Shown piece after piece: positions 32,080-40,984 of a stretch of 64,000 bases of DNA. The number at the start of each line of letters is the position of its first letter. Position 1 is the stretch's first letter. The position numbers and the translations under genes are program-made. Source of the DNA: Pseudomonas yangonensis (GTDB taxonomy: Bacteria; Pseudomonadota; Gammaproteobacteria; Pseudomonadales; Pseudomonadaceae); the NCBI RefSeq assembly GCF_009932725.1, contig NZ_BLJU01000003.1:496001-560000 (forward strand), written 5' to 3'. Below the pieces are notes generated by a model that searched no databases, was not told the DNA's origin, and was given only the letters and a program-made list of their open reading frames with translations.

Positions 32080-33024
32080 GTGTTACGTGTTTTCTGTTTC
32101 ATTGCCCTGTTTTTCGTCGCCAGCGCCCAGGCCGAGGTACGCGTCCTGACCAGTATCAAGCCGTTGCAACTGATCGCCGCGGCGGTTCAGGACGGTGTTG
32201 GCGAACCTGAAGTACTGCTGCCGCCGGGCGCCTCGCCGCACCACTATGCGCTGCGCCCGTCCGACGTACGGCGTGTACGCGAGGCCGACCTGCTGTACTG
32301 GATCGGCCCGGACATGGAGGCCTTCCTGCCCCGTGTGCTGAGCAGCCGCGACAAGCCGCAGGTGGCCGTGCAGGAGCTGCCCGGCATGACCCTGCGTCAC
32401 TTCGGCGACAGTCATGATGAGCATGATCACCACGAGGAGGGTCATGATCACCAGCATGCACACGCCGCTGACGGCCTTGGCCACGATCACGACCATCGTC
32501 CGGGCAGTCTGGATGCCCATTTGTGGCTGGCTGCGGACAACGCCAAGGTGATCGCCGCGCGCATGGCGGCAGACCTGGCCAAGTTGGACGCTGCCAACGC
32601 CGCGCGTTACGCCGCCAACCTGCAAGCCTTCGAGGCGCGCCTGGATGCGCTCGATGGCCGTATCCGTCCGCAGTTGGCCGCCCTGCAAGGCAAGCCGTAC
32701 TTCGTTTTCCACGAGGCCTTCGACTATTTCGAGGCCGCCTATGGCCTCAAGCACGCCGGCGTGTTCAGCGTGCTGACCGAAGTGCAGCCTGGTGCGCGCC
32801 ATGTCGCTGCCATGCGTGAGCGTCTGCAGCAGACCGGTCCGAGCTGCGTCTTCAGCGAACCGCCGCTGCGCCCGCGCCTGGCCGAAACCCTGACCGCCGG
32901 CCTGCCGGTGCAACTGGCAGAGCTGGATGCGCTGGGCGGCACCCTGCCGGTCAATGCCAGCGGTTACGAGCAGCTGTTGGAAAACCTGGCCGCTGGCCTG
33001 AACGAGTGCCTCGGTAGCCTGTAG
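32080..33024 (+). CDS. znuA: Zinc ABC transporter substrate-binding protein
   Basis: A 314-residue cluster A-I binding protein. The signal peptide is MLRVFCFIALFFVASAQA, cleaved before EVRVL. The metal His residues are in ASPHHYALRPSD, LDAHLWLA and FHEAFDYFE. A His/Asp-rich loop spans about residues 108-145 (HDEHDHHEEGHDHQHAH, then GHDHDH) and is typical of zinc-specific members. The GTG start at 32080 is the only in-frame start giving the signal. It delivers zinc to ZnuBC. Confidence 0.95.
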   Translation: MLRVFCFIALFFVASAQAEVRVLTSIKPLQLIAAAVQDGVGEPEVLLPPGASPHHYALRPSDVRRVREADLLYWIGPDMEAFLPRVLSSRDKPQVAVQELPGMTLRHFGDSHDEHDHHEEGHDHQHAHAADGLGHDHDHRPGSLDAHLWLAADNAKVIAARMAADLAKLDAANAARYAANLQAFEARLDALDGRIRPQLAALQGKPYFVFHEAFDYFEAAYGLKHAGVFSVLTEVQPGARHVAAMRERLQQTGPSCVFSEPPLRPRLAETLTAGLPVQLAELDALGGTLPVNASGYEQLLENLAAGLNECLGSL

Positions 33025-33200
33025 GGTGGAACACGCTTTATCGTTCCACCAGAGAAGCGCTGGCTGAGCCTTCATGGTGGATGAAAAAGCGCCATCCACC
33101 CTATGCACTGGAAAATCTGCCGGATCTCGCGCGATGGACGCCCCGGATTGCATCCGGGCTACGGGGCGGCGAGGCTGTTGTGGAAGCGGCTTCAGCCGCG
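33022..33200. repeat. Composite repeat region after znuA
   Basis: Three elements occur in the 33025-33285 gap. GTAGGGTGGAACACGC... pairs with ...GCGCCATCCACCCTAT (33022-33106). A single CCCCGGATTGCATCCGGGCT copy lies at 33141-33164. A TGTGGAAGCGGCTTCAGCCG element lies at 33178-33200. The GTAGGGTGG family appears again between mtlE and mtlF. No gene is seen here. Confidence 0.65.
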
Positions 33201-33285
33201 ACCGCCGAGCTAACTGTAACCACCTCTACATTGCCGCTGGCCGGCGCAAACCACTAGGCTTGCGCTTTTGCCGCGAGCGCCTGCC

Positions 33286-34533
33286 ATGTCGCCAACCGCA
33301 CCCCGCCCGTCCAACGCCACGCTGGTGCTGCTGGCCTCCCTCTATTGCGCGCAGGGCCTGCCGTCCGGGCTGATCGCCCACTCGTTACCGGTGCTGCTGC
33401 GTCAGCATGGCGTCGACCTGGCATTGATCGGCCTGCTCAAGCTGCTGGCGCTGCCCTGGCTGCTCAAGGTGTTCTGGGCGCCGTGGATCGACCGCCTGGC
33501 CTCGTCCCGGCTGGGCCATCACCGTGGCTGGATTCTGCCGCTGCAGAGCGGAGTCATCGTCTGTGTCGCCGCACTGGCGCTGCTGGCCCCGCAGACCCTG
33601 TTCGGTTCGGGCCTGTGGCTGCTGCTTGGCCTGTTGTTGCTGATCAATCTGCTGGCGTCGACCCAGGACATTGCCACCGATGGCCTCACCGTGCGCCTGC
33701 TGCCCGAGCGCTGGCGCGGCCTCGGCAACAGCCTGCAGGTCGGCGGCTACAAGGTCGGCATGATCGTCAGCGGCAGCGGTCTGCTGCTGGTGATTGACCC
33801 GTTGGGCTGGAACCTGGCTGTGGGGCTGGTGGCCGGCCTGATCCTGTTGATGACTGTGCCGATCTGGTTGTTCCCCGAGCGTCGAACTCTACCCTTTCAG
33901 CCCGCTCTGGCGGAGCGCGCACTTGGTCCGAGCCTTTTGCTCCATCATTACCGCGGCTTGTTGGCGCAGCCGGGCATGCTGCTGTGGCTGGCGGTGGTGC
34001 TGACCTTCAAGCTCGGTGACTCGCTCGGCTCGCCGATGATCAAGCCGATGCTGGTGGACCAGGGCTGGAGCACGGGTGCGCTTGGCCAGCTAACCCTGAT
34101 CAGCAGCCTGGCCGGCATCGCTGGCGCGGTGCTTGGCGGCCTGCTCTACGCCCGTATCGGCGTGCTGCGTGCATTGATCCTGTTCGGCGCCCTGCAGGCC
34201 ATCGGCATCGCCGCGCTGGCGCTGCTGGTGGGGCAGGGGGCCAATGTTGGCCTGGTCTACGCCGTGACGCTGTTCGAGCAGGTGGCCGATGGCATGTCCA
34301 CTGTCGCCCTGTTCGCCGCGATGATGCGCATGTGCCGCCCGGAACACGAAGGCGCTGACTTCACTCTGCAGGCCTCGGCGCAGTTGCTGCTGTCCGGCTT
34401 AGTCGGGGCCAGCAGCGGGGCGTTGGCCGAGGCGCTGGGGTATGAGGGGTTGTTCGTCGGCGCCGGAGTGCTGGGCGTACTGGTATTGGGGGTGGTGTTG
34501 CTGCACAAAGGCAATCTCAAGCGGCAAGCCTGA
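33286..34533 (+). CDS. MFS transporter (AmpG-like)
   Basis: A 415-residue protein with about 12 membrane helices. The N-terminal motif LLASLYCAQGLPSGLIAHSLPVLLRQHGV and WAPWIDRLASSRLGHHRGWILPLQ resemble the AmpG branch of the MFS, which includes muropeptide and acetyl-CoA-type permeases. KLGDSLGSPMIKPML and FTLQASAQLLLSG are in the second half. The substrate is unknown. The ATG at 33286 is chosen. It converges on zwf with a paired repeat in the gap. Confidence 0.85.
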   Translation: MSPTAPRPSNATLVLLASLYCAQGLPSGLIAHSLPVLLRQHGVDLALIGLLKLLALPWLLKVFWAPWIDRLASSRLGHHRGWILPLQSGVIVCVAALALLAPQTLFGSGLWLLLGLLLLINLLASTQDIATDGLTVRLLPERWRGLGNSLQVGGYKVGMIVSGSGLLLVIDPLGWNLAVGLVAGLILLMTVPIWLFPERRTLPFQPALAERALGPSLLLHHYRGLLAQPGMLLWLAVVLTFKLGDSLGSPMIKPMLVDQGWSTGALGQLTLISSLAGIAGAVLGGLLYARIGVLRALILFGALQAIGIAALALLVGQGANVGLVYAVTLFEQVADGMSTVALFAAMMRMCRPEHEGADFTLQASAQLLLSGLVGASSGALAEALGYEGLFVGAGVLGVLVLGVVLLHKGNLKRQA

Positions 34534-34538
34534 AGCCA

Positions 34539-34600
34539 GTAGCCCGGATGAAATCCGGGGCGGCGCCGAGAAAGCCTCCCGGATTGCATCCGGGCTACGC
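34539..34600. repeat. Paired inverted repeat, GTAGCCCGGATG family
   Basis: GTAGCCCGGATGAAATCCGG faces CCGGATTGCATCCGGGCTAC. It fills the whole gap between the convergent MFS and zwf genes and may act as a bidirectional terminator. Confidence 0.75.
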
Positions 34601-34601
34601 C

Positions 34602-36050
34602 TTATGCCCAATGGCGCCCGTGGCGCTCCAGCAGGTGCTGCAGCTGCTCCGGGCCATCGCTGCCGGCCGGGTAGGGGCGCGGGCTCTGGTAGTGCTGGTG
34701 CCAGCCCTGGAGGATGGGGTCGACCCACTGCCAGGCAGCCTCCACCTCGTCGCGGCGCATGAACAGCGTCGAGTCGCCTTCGATCACATCCAGCAGCAGG
34801 CGTTCGTAGGCGTCCCAGCGGCGCTGCTGGTTGAAAGCGTTGGCCAGGTTGAGGTCCAGCTCGACAGGCTTCAGGCGCATGCCCTTGCCGGGATTCTTGG
34901 CCATCAGCTGCAGGCTGATGCGCTCTTCCGGTTGCAGGCGGATCAGCAGTTGATTGGCTTCGCCATCGTTGAACAGCCGATGCGGTACCGGCTTGAACTG
35001 GATGAGGATTTCCGAGGTTTTCTTCGCCAGGCGCTTGCCGGTGCGCAGATAGAACGGCACGCCGGCCCAGCGCCAGTTGTCGATCTCCACCTGCACCGCG
35101 ACGAAGGTTTCGGTATCGCTGTCGTTGTCGACGTTCTTCTCGAAGTAGTAGGCCGGCACGTCGTGGCCGCCGATCTTGCCGGCGGTGTACTGGCCGCGCA
35201 CGGTCTTGTCCTGTACGTCGAGGCCGCTGATGGGCTTGAGTGCTTCGAGAATCTTCACCTTCTCGTTGCGCACCGCTTCGGCGTCGAAGCGCACAGGCGC
35301 TTCCATGGCCACCAGGCAGAGCAACTGCAGCAGGTGGTTCTGGATCATGTCGCGCATGGCGCCGGCCTTGTCGTAGTAGGCGCCGCGGTTTTCCACGCCG
35401 AGGGTTTCGCACACGCTGATCTGTACGTGGTCGATATGCCCGGCGCGCCATACCGGCTCGAACAGGGCATTGGCGAAGCGCAGTGCCATGAGGTTCTGCA
35501 CGGTCTCCTTGCCCAGGTAGTGATCGATGCGAAATACCCGCGCCTCGTCGAACACGGCGCCGATGGCGGCGTTGATCGCCCGCGCCGACTCCAGCGAGTG
35601 GCCGATGGGCTTTTCCAGCACGATGCGTGCGGCCGGGCCGGCCAGGCCGGCATTGGCCAGGTGCGCGGCGATGTCTTCGAACAGGTTCGGCGCGGTTGCC
35701 AGGTAGTAGACCCGCACGCGCTGCTCATCACGCCCCAGGCGCTTGGCCAGGCGGCCGAAATCGGCGCTCTGCGCGGCGTCCATGGCGAAGTAGTCGAGGC
35801 GTGCGGCGAAGCTCGCCCAGGTGTCGTTGGCGAAGTCGGCGCGCGCAACCTGGGCGCGGCAGTGACGTTCGGCCAGGGCCTGATAGGACTCGCGGCTGTG
35901 GCTGCTGCGCGCCAGAGCGAGGATGCGCACATCGGTATGCAGGCGCCCTTCGCGATGCAGGTGGTAAAGCGCCGGCAGCAGCTTGTGCAGGGCCAGGTCG
36001 CCCGTGCCGCCGAAGACCAGCATGTCGCAGGGAATACTCAAGGGAAACAC
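34602..36050 (-). CDS. zwf: Glucose-6-phosphate 1-dehydrogenase
   Basis: A 482-residue enzyme that oxidises glucose 6-phosphate to 6-phosphogluconolactone with NADP or NAD. The nucleotide loop is GGTGDLALHK (14-23), and the substrate/catalytic motif is RIDHYLGKE (His active base about residue 175). EKPIGHSLESA is also diagnostic. The start at 36050 is GTG; a TTG at 36038 is an alternative. pgl and eda do not follow it, unlike the main Pseudomonas zwf operon, so this is probably the second zwf that lies beside an RpiR gene (PA5439/PP_5351 type, from memory). It is divergent from the regulator. Confidence 0.94.
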   Translation of the reverse strand: MFPLSIPCDMLVFGGTGDLALHKLLPALYHLHREGRLHTDVRILALARSSHSRESYQALAERHCRAQVARADFANDTWASFAARLDYFAMDAAQSADFGRLAKRLGRDEQRVRVYYLATAPNLFEDIAAHLANAGLAGPAARIVLEKPIGHSLESARAINAAIGAVFDEARVFRIDHYLGKETVQNLMALRFANALFEPVWRAGHIDHVQISVCETLGVENRGAYYDKAGAMRDMIQNHLLQLLCLVAMEAPVRFDAEAVRNEKVKILEALKPISGLDVQDKTVRGQYTAGKIGGHDVPAYYFEKNVDNDSDTETFVAVQVEIDNWRWAGVPFYLRTGKRLAKKTSEILIQFKPVPHRLFNDGEANQLLIRLQPEERISLQLMAKNPGKGMRLKPVELDLNLANAFNQQRRWDAYERLLLDVIEGDSTLFMRRDEVEAAWQWVDPILQGWHQHYQSPRPYPAGSDGPEQLQHLLERHGRHWA

Positions 36051-36208
36051 TCCGACTCGTGATGGCAGACCGTTGCAAACTACCTGCGATTGCAGGAAAG
36101 AGGCAGTGAAAGCTCTTCAAGAATGCCTGTTTTTTTCCAGCGCGCCCGCTGTTTGAAACATTCGTTCAGCTATTCGGCAGCCGCTTGGCTGTGCGCAGGC
36201 CCGAGCTA

Positions 36209-36223
36209 TGTAGTATAACTACA
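36209..36223. promoter_or_regulatory. HexR-like operator (TGTAGTATAACTACA)
   Basis: A perfect dyad, TGTAGT-ATA-ACTACA, in the 263-bp zwf/regulator divergent region. It fits the TGTA...TACA pattern of HexR sites in proteobacteria and lies 90 bp upstream of the regulator GTG. It probably controls both genes. The rest of the region (36051-36313) holds no gene. Confidence 0.7.
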
Positions 36224-36313
36224 AGGTCACTACAACCGCCGACCGCCGATCATAACCGAGCCATGACTCGCCAAGTGTCGCGGTAGACCCTTATCCGCAT
36301 AGAGCCTACCTCC

Positions 36314-37180
36314 GTGAATCTGTTGCAACACATCGCCCAGTCGCGCCACCTGCTGCGCAAGTCCGAGCTCAAGGTGGCCGATCACGTCCTGCTCGATCCA
36401 GCATCGGTGATGCACAGCTCCATGGCCGAGCTGGCGCACAGCGTCGGCATCAGCGAGCCGACCATCGTGCGTTTCTGCCGTGCCATCGGTTGCAGCGGTT
36501 TCCAGGATCTCAAGCTGAAGCTGGCGCAGAGCCTGGCCGCCGGCGCCAGCTTCGGCCAGTTCGCGATTCACGAGGATGACTCGGTCGCCGACTTCAGCCT
36601 GAAGATCTTCGACACCACCCTGCATACGCTGATGGAAGTGCGCGAGAAGCTCGATCCCGAGGCGCTGCAGCGCGCCATCGCCGCATGCTCCAAGGCCCAG
36701 CGCGTGGAGTTCTATGGCTTCGGGGCATCTGGTGCGGTTGCGGCTGATGCCCAGCACAAATTCTTCCGTCTGCTGCTCAACGCCGCGGCCTATTCCGACC
36801 CGCACATGCAGGCGATGAGTGCGGTGACGCTGCAGCCGGGCGATGTGGCGGTGTGCATCTCCCAGTCCGGGCGTTCCAAGGACCTGTTGATCACCGCCAA
36901 CCTGGTGCGGGAGTCCGGCGCCAGCCTGATCACCCTGTGCCCGAGCCAGACACCACTGGCCGAGCTGTCGACCGTCAACCTGGCCATCGACGTGCAGGAA
37001 GACACCGAGATCTACACCCCGCTGACCTCGCGCATCGCCCACCTGGTGGTGATCGACGTGTTGGCCATGGGCGTGGCCATGGCGCGCGGGCCGAGCCTGG
37101 TCAACCACCTCAAGAGCGTCAAGCGCAGTCTGCGCAGTCTGCGCCTGTCGCCGAAGTCGCTGCGTAGCAGCGAGGATTAG
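36314..37180 (+). CDS. MurR/RpiR-family regulator (HexR-like, with SIS domain)
   Basis: A 288-residue regulator with an N-terminal RpiR HTH (about 1-77: SELKVADHVLLDPASVMHSSMAELAHSVGISEPTIVRFCRAIG). The C-terminal SIS domain (about 120-250) carries the sugar-phosphate site FGASGAVAADAQHKFFR and CISQSGRSKDLL. It should sense a sugar phosphate such as 2-keto-3-deoxy-6-phosphogluconate and release DNA. It differs clearly from the main Pseudomonas HexR in sequence, and fits the second copy next to the second zwf (PA5438 type). The start is GTG at 36314. Confidence 0.9.
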   Translation: MNLLQHIAQSRHLLRKSELKVADHVLLDPASVMHSSMAELAHSVGISEPTIVRFCRAIGCSGFQDLKLKLAQSLAAGASFGQFAIHEDDSVADFSLKIFDTTLHTLMEVREKLDPEALQRAIAACSKAQRVEFYGFGASGAVAADAQHKFFRLLLNAAAYSDPHMQAMSAVTLQPGDVAVCISQSGRSKDLLITANLVRESGASLITLCPSQTPLAELSTVNLAIDVQEDTEIYTPLTSRIAHLVVIDVLAMGVAMARGPSLVNHLKSVKRSLRSLRLSPKSLRSSED

Positions 37181-37197
37181 CGCAGGAGTGTTCAGGG

Positions 37198-37509
37198 ATG
37201 AAGTGTTCAGTGGGGCACGCCGGGCTGGCTGCATTGATCGTTCTGTTGGCGGGGTGCAGTACTTTTTTCTCCCGCATGGATCCCGACAAGCAGGTCAAAC
37301 TGTATCCGGCGACCAAGTACGCAGTGGATGCTGCCGGCGATGGCTGGTGCTGGATGTTTCTGGCTTGTCCCGTGTTGATCGTTTCCCTGCCGGTTGACGC
37401 TGCGCTGGATACGCTGCTGTTGCCGGTCGACGCAGCTCGCGTGCACAGCCGTCGCAAGTCGAGGAAGATCGAGTCGGCTGAGCTGCGCAAAGTCACCGAG
37501 TCTTCATAG
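37198..37509 (+). CDS. YceK/YidQ-like small lipoprotein
   Basis: A 103-residue lipoprotein with signal MKCSVGHAGLAALIVLLAGC (lipid Cys20). The mature part has KLYPATKYAVDAAG and CPVLIVSLPVDAALDTLLLPVDAA, the pattern of the YceK family (DUF1375). It ends in a basic tail. Function unknown; it is probably outer-membrane anchored. It starts 17 bp after the RpiR gene and could be co-transcribed. Downstream is a 70-residue gene. Confidence 0.85.
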   Translation: MKCSVGHAGLAALIVLLAGCSTFFSRMDPDKQVKLYPATKYAVDAAGDGWCWMFLACPVLIVSLPVDAALDTLLLPVDAARVHSRRKSRKIESAELRKVTESS

Positions 37510-37578
37510 CCCTGCCGTCAAAGCGTCATCTCCCCGAGCGAAGCTGGGCGCTCCAGTCCTCGTTCCGGGAGAACCGAG

Positions 37579-37791
37579 ATGCCTCGTATCTTCGATGACG
37601 CGCAACTGCACGACCAACCCGACGCCAAGACCCGGCGCAAACTGCAAGACCAGCGCCGCATGGCTTATCGTCGGGCCATCGAGCACTACGCCGAGCAGTG
37701 CCAGTTGCAGCGCGAGCTTGCCGATTTCCCCGAGCTGGTGCCCGCCGGCTACCTGCTCAATGCCGAGCGCACCTCGCGCCGCGCAGCCTGA
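37579..37791 (+). CDS. Small conserved hypothetical protein
   Basis: A 70-residue, charged, helical protein (KTRRKLQDQRRMAYRRAIEHYAEQCQLQRELADFPEL). There is no membrane segment or signal. Its opening MPRIFDDAQLHDQPDA and the end VPAGYLLNAERTSRRAA are orderly, and codon use matches the neighbours, so it is probably real. Function unknown. The ATG at 37579 has GGGAG about 8 bases upstream. The 37792-38001 gap after it holds no gene. Confidence 0.65.
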   Translation: MPRIFDDAQLHDQPDAKTRRKLQDQRRMAYRRAIEHYAEQCQLQRELADFPELVPAGYLLNAERTSRRAA

Positions 37792-38001
37792 TTGCTTGTG
37801 CTGCCCTGCCGCGGGCAGGGCGGCGAGCTTGCCCGATTCTACGAACTTATTGCCCGGTTCTGCCTATCTCGCCGGCAGGCGGCGACAGCCGCTTTTGCGC
37901 CCACTAAAGTGACCCTCCGGCCCCTTGCGTGCGGGCCTCACCGTGATCGCCAGCGCGGCCTGGCGAAATGACCTAGACACCATCAGAAAGGTGGGCAGAC
38001 C

Positions 38002-38460
38002 ATGATTACCCTGAATCTCAACGGCCAGGACCATGAACTGGACGTGGCGGGCGATATGCCGCTGCTCTGGGCCCTGCGTGACGTGGCCAATCTCACCGGC
38101 ACCAAGTACGGCTGTGGCATGGCGCTGTGCGGCGCCTGCACGGTGAACGTCGATGGCCAGCCGACCCGTTCCTGCATCACCCCGGTATCGGCCGTGGCCG
38201 GCAAGCGCATCAGCACCATCGAGGCGGTTGGCGAGGACGCCGTGGGCAAGGTGGTCCAGGAGGCCTGGCGCCAGCTCGACGTGGTGCAGTGCGGCTACTG
38301 CCAATCCGGGCAGATCATGGCCGCCACGGCGCTGCTCAGCGGCAACAAGGCGCCGAGCGACGCCGATATCGACGCGGCCATGAGCGGCAACATCTGCCGC
38401 TGCGCCACCTATGTGCGGATTCGTGCCGCCATTCACGACGCTGCCGGCAAGCTGGCCTGA
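38002..38460 (+). CDS. iorA: Two-[2Fe-2S] subunit of a molybdenum hydroxylase (IorA type)
   Basis: A 152-residue subunit with a plant-type [2Fe-2S] cluster (C38, C43, C46, C58 in KYGCGMALCGACTVN and RSC) and a second helical cluster (C97, C100, C132, C134 in QCGYCQSGQ and ICRCATY). It passes electrons from the Mo-pterin subunit. The small size and lack of a FAD subunit place it in the isoquinoline 1-oxidoreductase group. It lies 8 bp before the large subunit. The substrate cannot be deduced, so the symbol is a family label. Confidence 0.9.
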   Translation: MITLNLNGQDHELDVAGDMPLLWALRDVANLTGTKYGCGMALCGACTVNVDGQPTRSCITPVSAVAGKRISTIEAVGEDAVGKVVQEAWRQLDVVQCGYCQSGQIMAATALLSGNKAPSDADIDAAMSGNICRCATYVRIRAAIHDAAGKLA

Positions 38461-38468
38461 GGAGGCGC

Positions 38469-40712
38469 ATGAACATGGGCAAGATCGAAACCCCCGACAG
38501 CGCCACTCGCGGCATTCTCAACGTCAGCCGTCGCAGCCTGCTCAAAGGCGCCGGTGGCCTGGCCCTGGGCATCTTCTTCGCGCCGCTGCTGCGCGGCATG
38601 GATGCACTGGCGGCAGGCGGCCCGCTGGAGCCGAACGCCTTCGTGCGTATCGACCTCGATGGCACGGTGACCGTGCTGGCCAAACATCTGGAGATGGGTC
38701 AGGGCAGCTACACCGGCCTGGCCACGCTGCTGGCCGAAGAGCTGGATGCCGACTGGGACCAGGTACGCGTCGAAGGCGCGCCGGCCGATGTGAAACGCTA
38801 CAACAACCTCGCCTTCGGCCCGATGCAGGGCACCGGCGGCAGCACCGCCATGGCCAACTCCTGGGAGCAGATGCGCAACGCCGGCGCCACTGCCAAGGCC
38901 ATGCTGGTGGCGGCTGCTGCGCAGCGCTGGGGTGTGCCGGCCAGCGAGATCAGCGTCAGTCAGGGCGTGGTCAGCCACGCCGGCTCAGGCCGTAGCGCCG
39001 GCTTCGGTGAGCTGGTCGAGGCCGCCGCGCAACTGCCGGTCCCGGAGCAGGTGCAGCTCAAGGATCCCAAGGACTTCAAGCTGATCGGCAAGCGCGATCT
39101 GCGGCGCAAGGACAGCCTGGACAAGACCGACGGCAGCGCCGTGTTCACCCAGGACTTCAAGCTGCCGGGCATGCTGGTAGCCATGGTCGCCTACCCGCCG
39201 CGTTTTGGCGGCGTGCCGCGCAAGGTGGACAGCAGCAAGGCCAAGGCGGTGCGCGACGTGGTCGAGGTGGTGGAGTTCCGCGACCTGCCCCACGGCCGAG
39301 CGGGCGTCGCCGTGCTGGCGAACAACACCTGGGCCGCGCGCCAGGGGCGCGATGCGCTGGTGATCGAGTGGGACGAGAGCCAGGCCTTCACCCTCGGCAG
39401 CGAGGAGATTTTTGCCCAGTACCGCGAGAGCGCGGGCCAGCCGGGCCTGCCCGCCGCGAGCAAGGGCGATGCCGATGCGGCGTTGGCCCAGGCGGCGAAA
39501 ACCGTCGAGGCCGAGTACGAATTTCCCTACCTGGCCCATGCGGCGATGGAGCCGATGAACTGCCTGGTGAAACTCTCCAGCGAGCGCTGCGAGATCTGGA
39601 ACGGCGAGCAGTTCCAGACCGTCGATCAGGCCATCATCAGCAGCTACCTGGGCCTCAAGCCCGAGCAGGTTTCGCTGACCCAGCTGTACGCCGGCGGCAG
39701 CTTCGGCCGTCGCGCCAGTTCGGTTTCCGACTACCTGCTGGAGGCGGTGGCCATCACCAAGGCCGCGCGCGACAAGGGCGTCGATGCGCCGGTGAAGATG
39801 GTCTGGACGCGCGAGGACGACACCCGCGGCGGCTTCTTCCGGCCGCTGTACCTGCACCGCGTGCGTATCGGCCTGGACCAGGCCGGCAAGCTGCAGGCCT
39901 GGCACAACCGCATCGTCGGGCAGTCGATCATGAGCGGCACTTCGATGGAGCCTTTCATGATCAAGGACGGGGTCGACCATACCTCGGTGGAGGGCCTGTC
40001 CAACCTGTCCTACGCGGTGCCCAACCTGCGGGTGGAGCTGAGCACGCCGACCAATATCAGGGTGCCGGTACTGTGGTGGCGCTCGGTGGGCCATACCCAC
40101 ACCGGCTTTGTGGCCGAAACCATGATCGATGAGGCGGCCGTGGCCGCGGGCCAGGACCCTTACGCCTTCCGTCATGCGCTGCTTGAAAGTCATCCTCGTC
40201 ATCGTGGCGTGCTGGAGCTGGCGGCCAAACAGGCCGGCTGGGACAAGCCACTGGCCGCCGGTGCCGAGGGCGAGAAGCGCGGGCGGGGCATTGCCGTGCA
40301 CGAATCCTTCGGCTCCTTCGTGGCGCAGGTCGTCGAGGTCACGGTCAAGGCCGATGGCAGCTACCGTCTGGATCGCGTGGTCTGTGCGGTGGACTGCGGC
40401 ATCGCCATCAATCCGGACGTGATCCGCGCGCAGATGGAAGGCGGTATCGGCTTCGGTCTGGCCGCCGCTCGGCACAGTGCGATCACCCTGAAGGAAGGGC
40501 GGGTCGAGCAATCGAACTTCCACGACTTCCAGGTGCTGCGCATGAACGAGATGCCCAAGGTGGAGGTGCATATCGTGCCGTCCGCGGCGAACCCCACCGG
40601 TGTCGGCGAGCCTGGCGTGCCGCCGCTGGCGCCGGCGCTGGCCAACGCCCTGTTCGCCGCCACCGGCGTGCGCCTGCGCAAGTTGCCGTTCCCGGCGCAG
40701 ATCAAGGCCTGA
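38469..40712 (+). CDS. iorB: Molybdopterin-binding subunit of a molybdenum hydroxylase (IorB type)
   Basis: A 747-residue Mo-binding subunit. It starts with a twin-arginine signal (SRRSLLKG at 20-27), so the heterodimer is probably exported. Conserved stretches are [41 protein letters not shown] and the active-site Glu at about residue 714 in GVGEPGVPP. It hydroxylates an N-heterocycle or aldehyde with water as oxygen donor. The ATG at 38469 follows GGAGG. It forms an operon with iorA and is closed by a terminator. No cytochrome c gene is attached, so the electron acceptor is unknown. Confidence 0.92.
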   Translation: MNMGKIETPDSATRGILNVSRRSLLKGAGGLALGIFFAPLLRGMDALAAGGPLEPNAFVRIDLDGTVTVLAKHLEMGQGSYTGLATLLAEELDADWDQVRVEGAPADVKRYNNLAFGPMQGTGGSTAMANSWEQMRNAGATAKAMLVAAAAQRWGVPASEISVSQGVVSHAGSGRSAGFGELVEAAAQLPVPEQVQLKDPKDFKLIGKRDLRRKDSLDKTDGSAVFTQDFKLPGMLVAMVAYPPRFGGVPRKVDSSKAKAVRDVVEVVEFRDLPHGRAGVAVLANNTWAARQGRDALVIEWDESQAFTLGSEEIFAQYRESAGQPGLPAASKGDADAALAQAAKTVEAEYEFPYLAHAAMEPMNCLVKLSSERCEIWNGEQFQTVDQAIISSYLGLKPEQVSLTQLYAGGSFGRRASSVSDYLLEAVAITKAARDKGVDAPVKMVWTREDDTRGGFFRPLYLHRVRIGLDQAGKLQAWHNRIVGQSIMSGTSMEPFMIKDGVDHTSVEGLSNLSYAVPNLRVELSTPTNIRVPVLWWRSVGHTHTGFVAETMIDEAAVAAGQDPYAFRHALLESHPRHRGVLELAAKQAGWDKPLAAGAEGEKRGRGIAVHESFGSFVAQVVEVTVKADGSYRLDRVVCAVDCGIAINPDVIRAQMEGGIGFGLAAARHSAITLKEGRVEQSNFHDFQVLRMNEMPKVEVHIVPSAANPTGVGEPGVPPLAPALANALFAATGVRLRKLPFPAQIKA

Positions 40713-40733
40713 AGCTGGCTGCAGCAAACAAGG

Positions 40734-40765
40734 CGCCCGGGCGATTGCCCGGGCGTTTTGGTTTG
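40734..40765 (+). terminator. Terminator of iorAB
   Basis: A 9-bp stem CGCCCGGGC/GCCCGGGCG with a GATT loop, followed by TTTTGGTTT, 22 bp past the iorB stop. Confidence 0.85.
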
Positions 40766-40774
40766 TGGGGGGCA

Positions 40775-40839
40775 CTGTGGGAGGTGCTTTAGCGGCGAGA
40801 TTGTTGCAAAGCTGTCGCGGCTAAAGCCCCTCCCACAGG
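40775..40839. repeat. Paired inverted repeat (TGTGGGAGG...CCTCCCACA)
   Basis: TGTGGGAGGTGCTTTAGC faces GCTAAAGCCCCTCCCACA. It lies 10 bp past the iorAB terminator and is of the same family as the repeat at 48234-48296. Confidence 0.7.
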
Positions 40840-40874
40840 GTGAGATCAACCGTGCCTCGGGAGGTCGTTCTAGT

Positions 40875-40934
40875 GTAGGAGGCGCTTTAGCGGCGAGCTT
40901 CGGCCATTGATCGCGGCTGAAGCCGCTCCTACGG
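40875..40934. repeat. Paired inverted repeat (GTAGGAGGC...GCCGCTCCTAC)
   Basis: GTAGGAGGCGCTTTAGCGGC faces GCGGCTGAAGCCGCTCCTAC. It stands in tandem with the previous repeat, 35 bp away, in the iorB/xdhC convergent gap. Confidence 0.7.
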
Positions 40935-40984
40935 GATCGTGTCGGGCGTTCAGCATGTAGGGTGGCCTCGATGCAGTCCGGGGA

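Noticed and set aside
34602..37180. The RpiR gene as the main HexR of the Entner-Doudoroff genes
   Set aside because: The sequence differs clearly from main HexR and zwf is not followed by pgl-eda; it is better described as a HexR-like paralogue.
38985..40775. Long minus-strand frame opposite iorB
   Set aside because: Antisense shadow; iorB has cofactor motifs, this frame has none.
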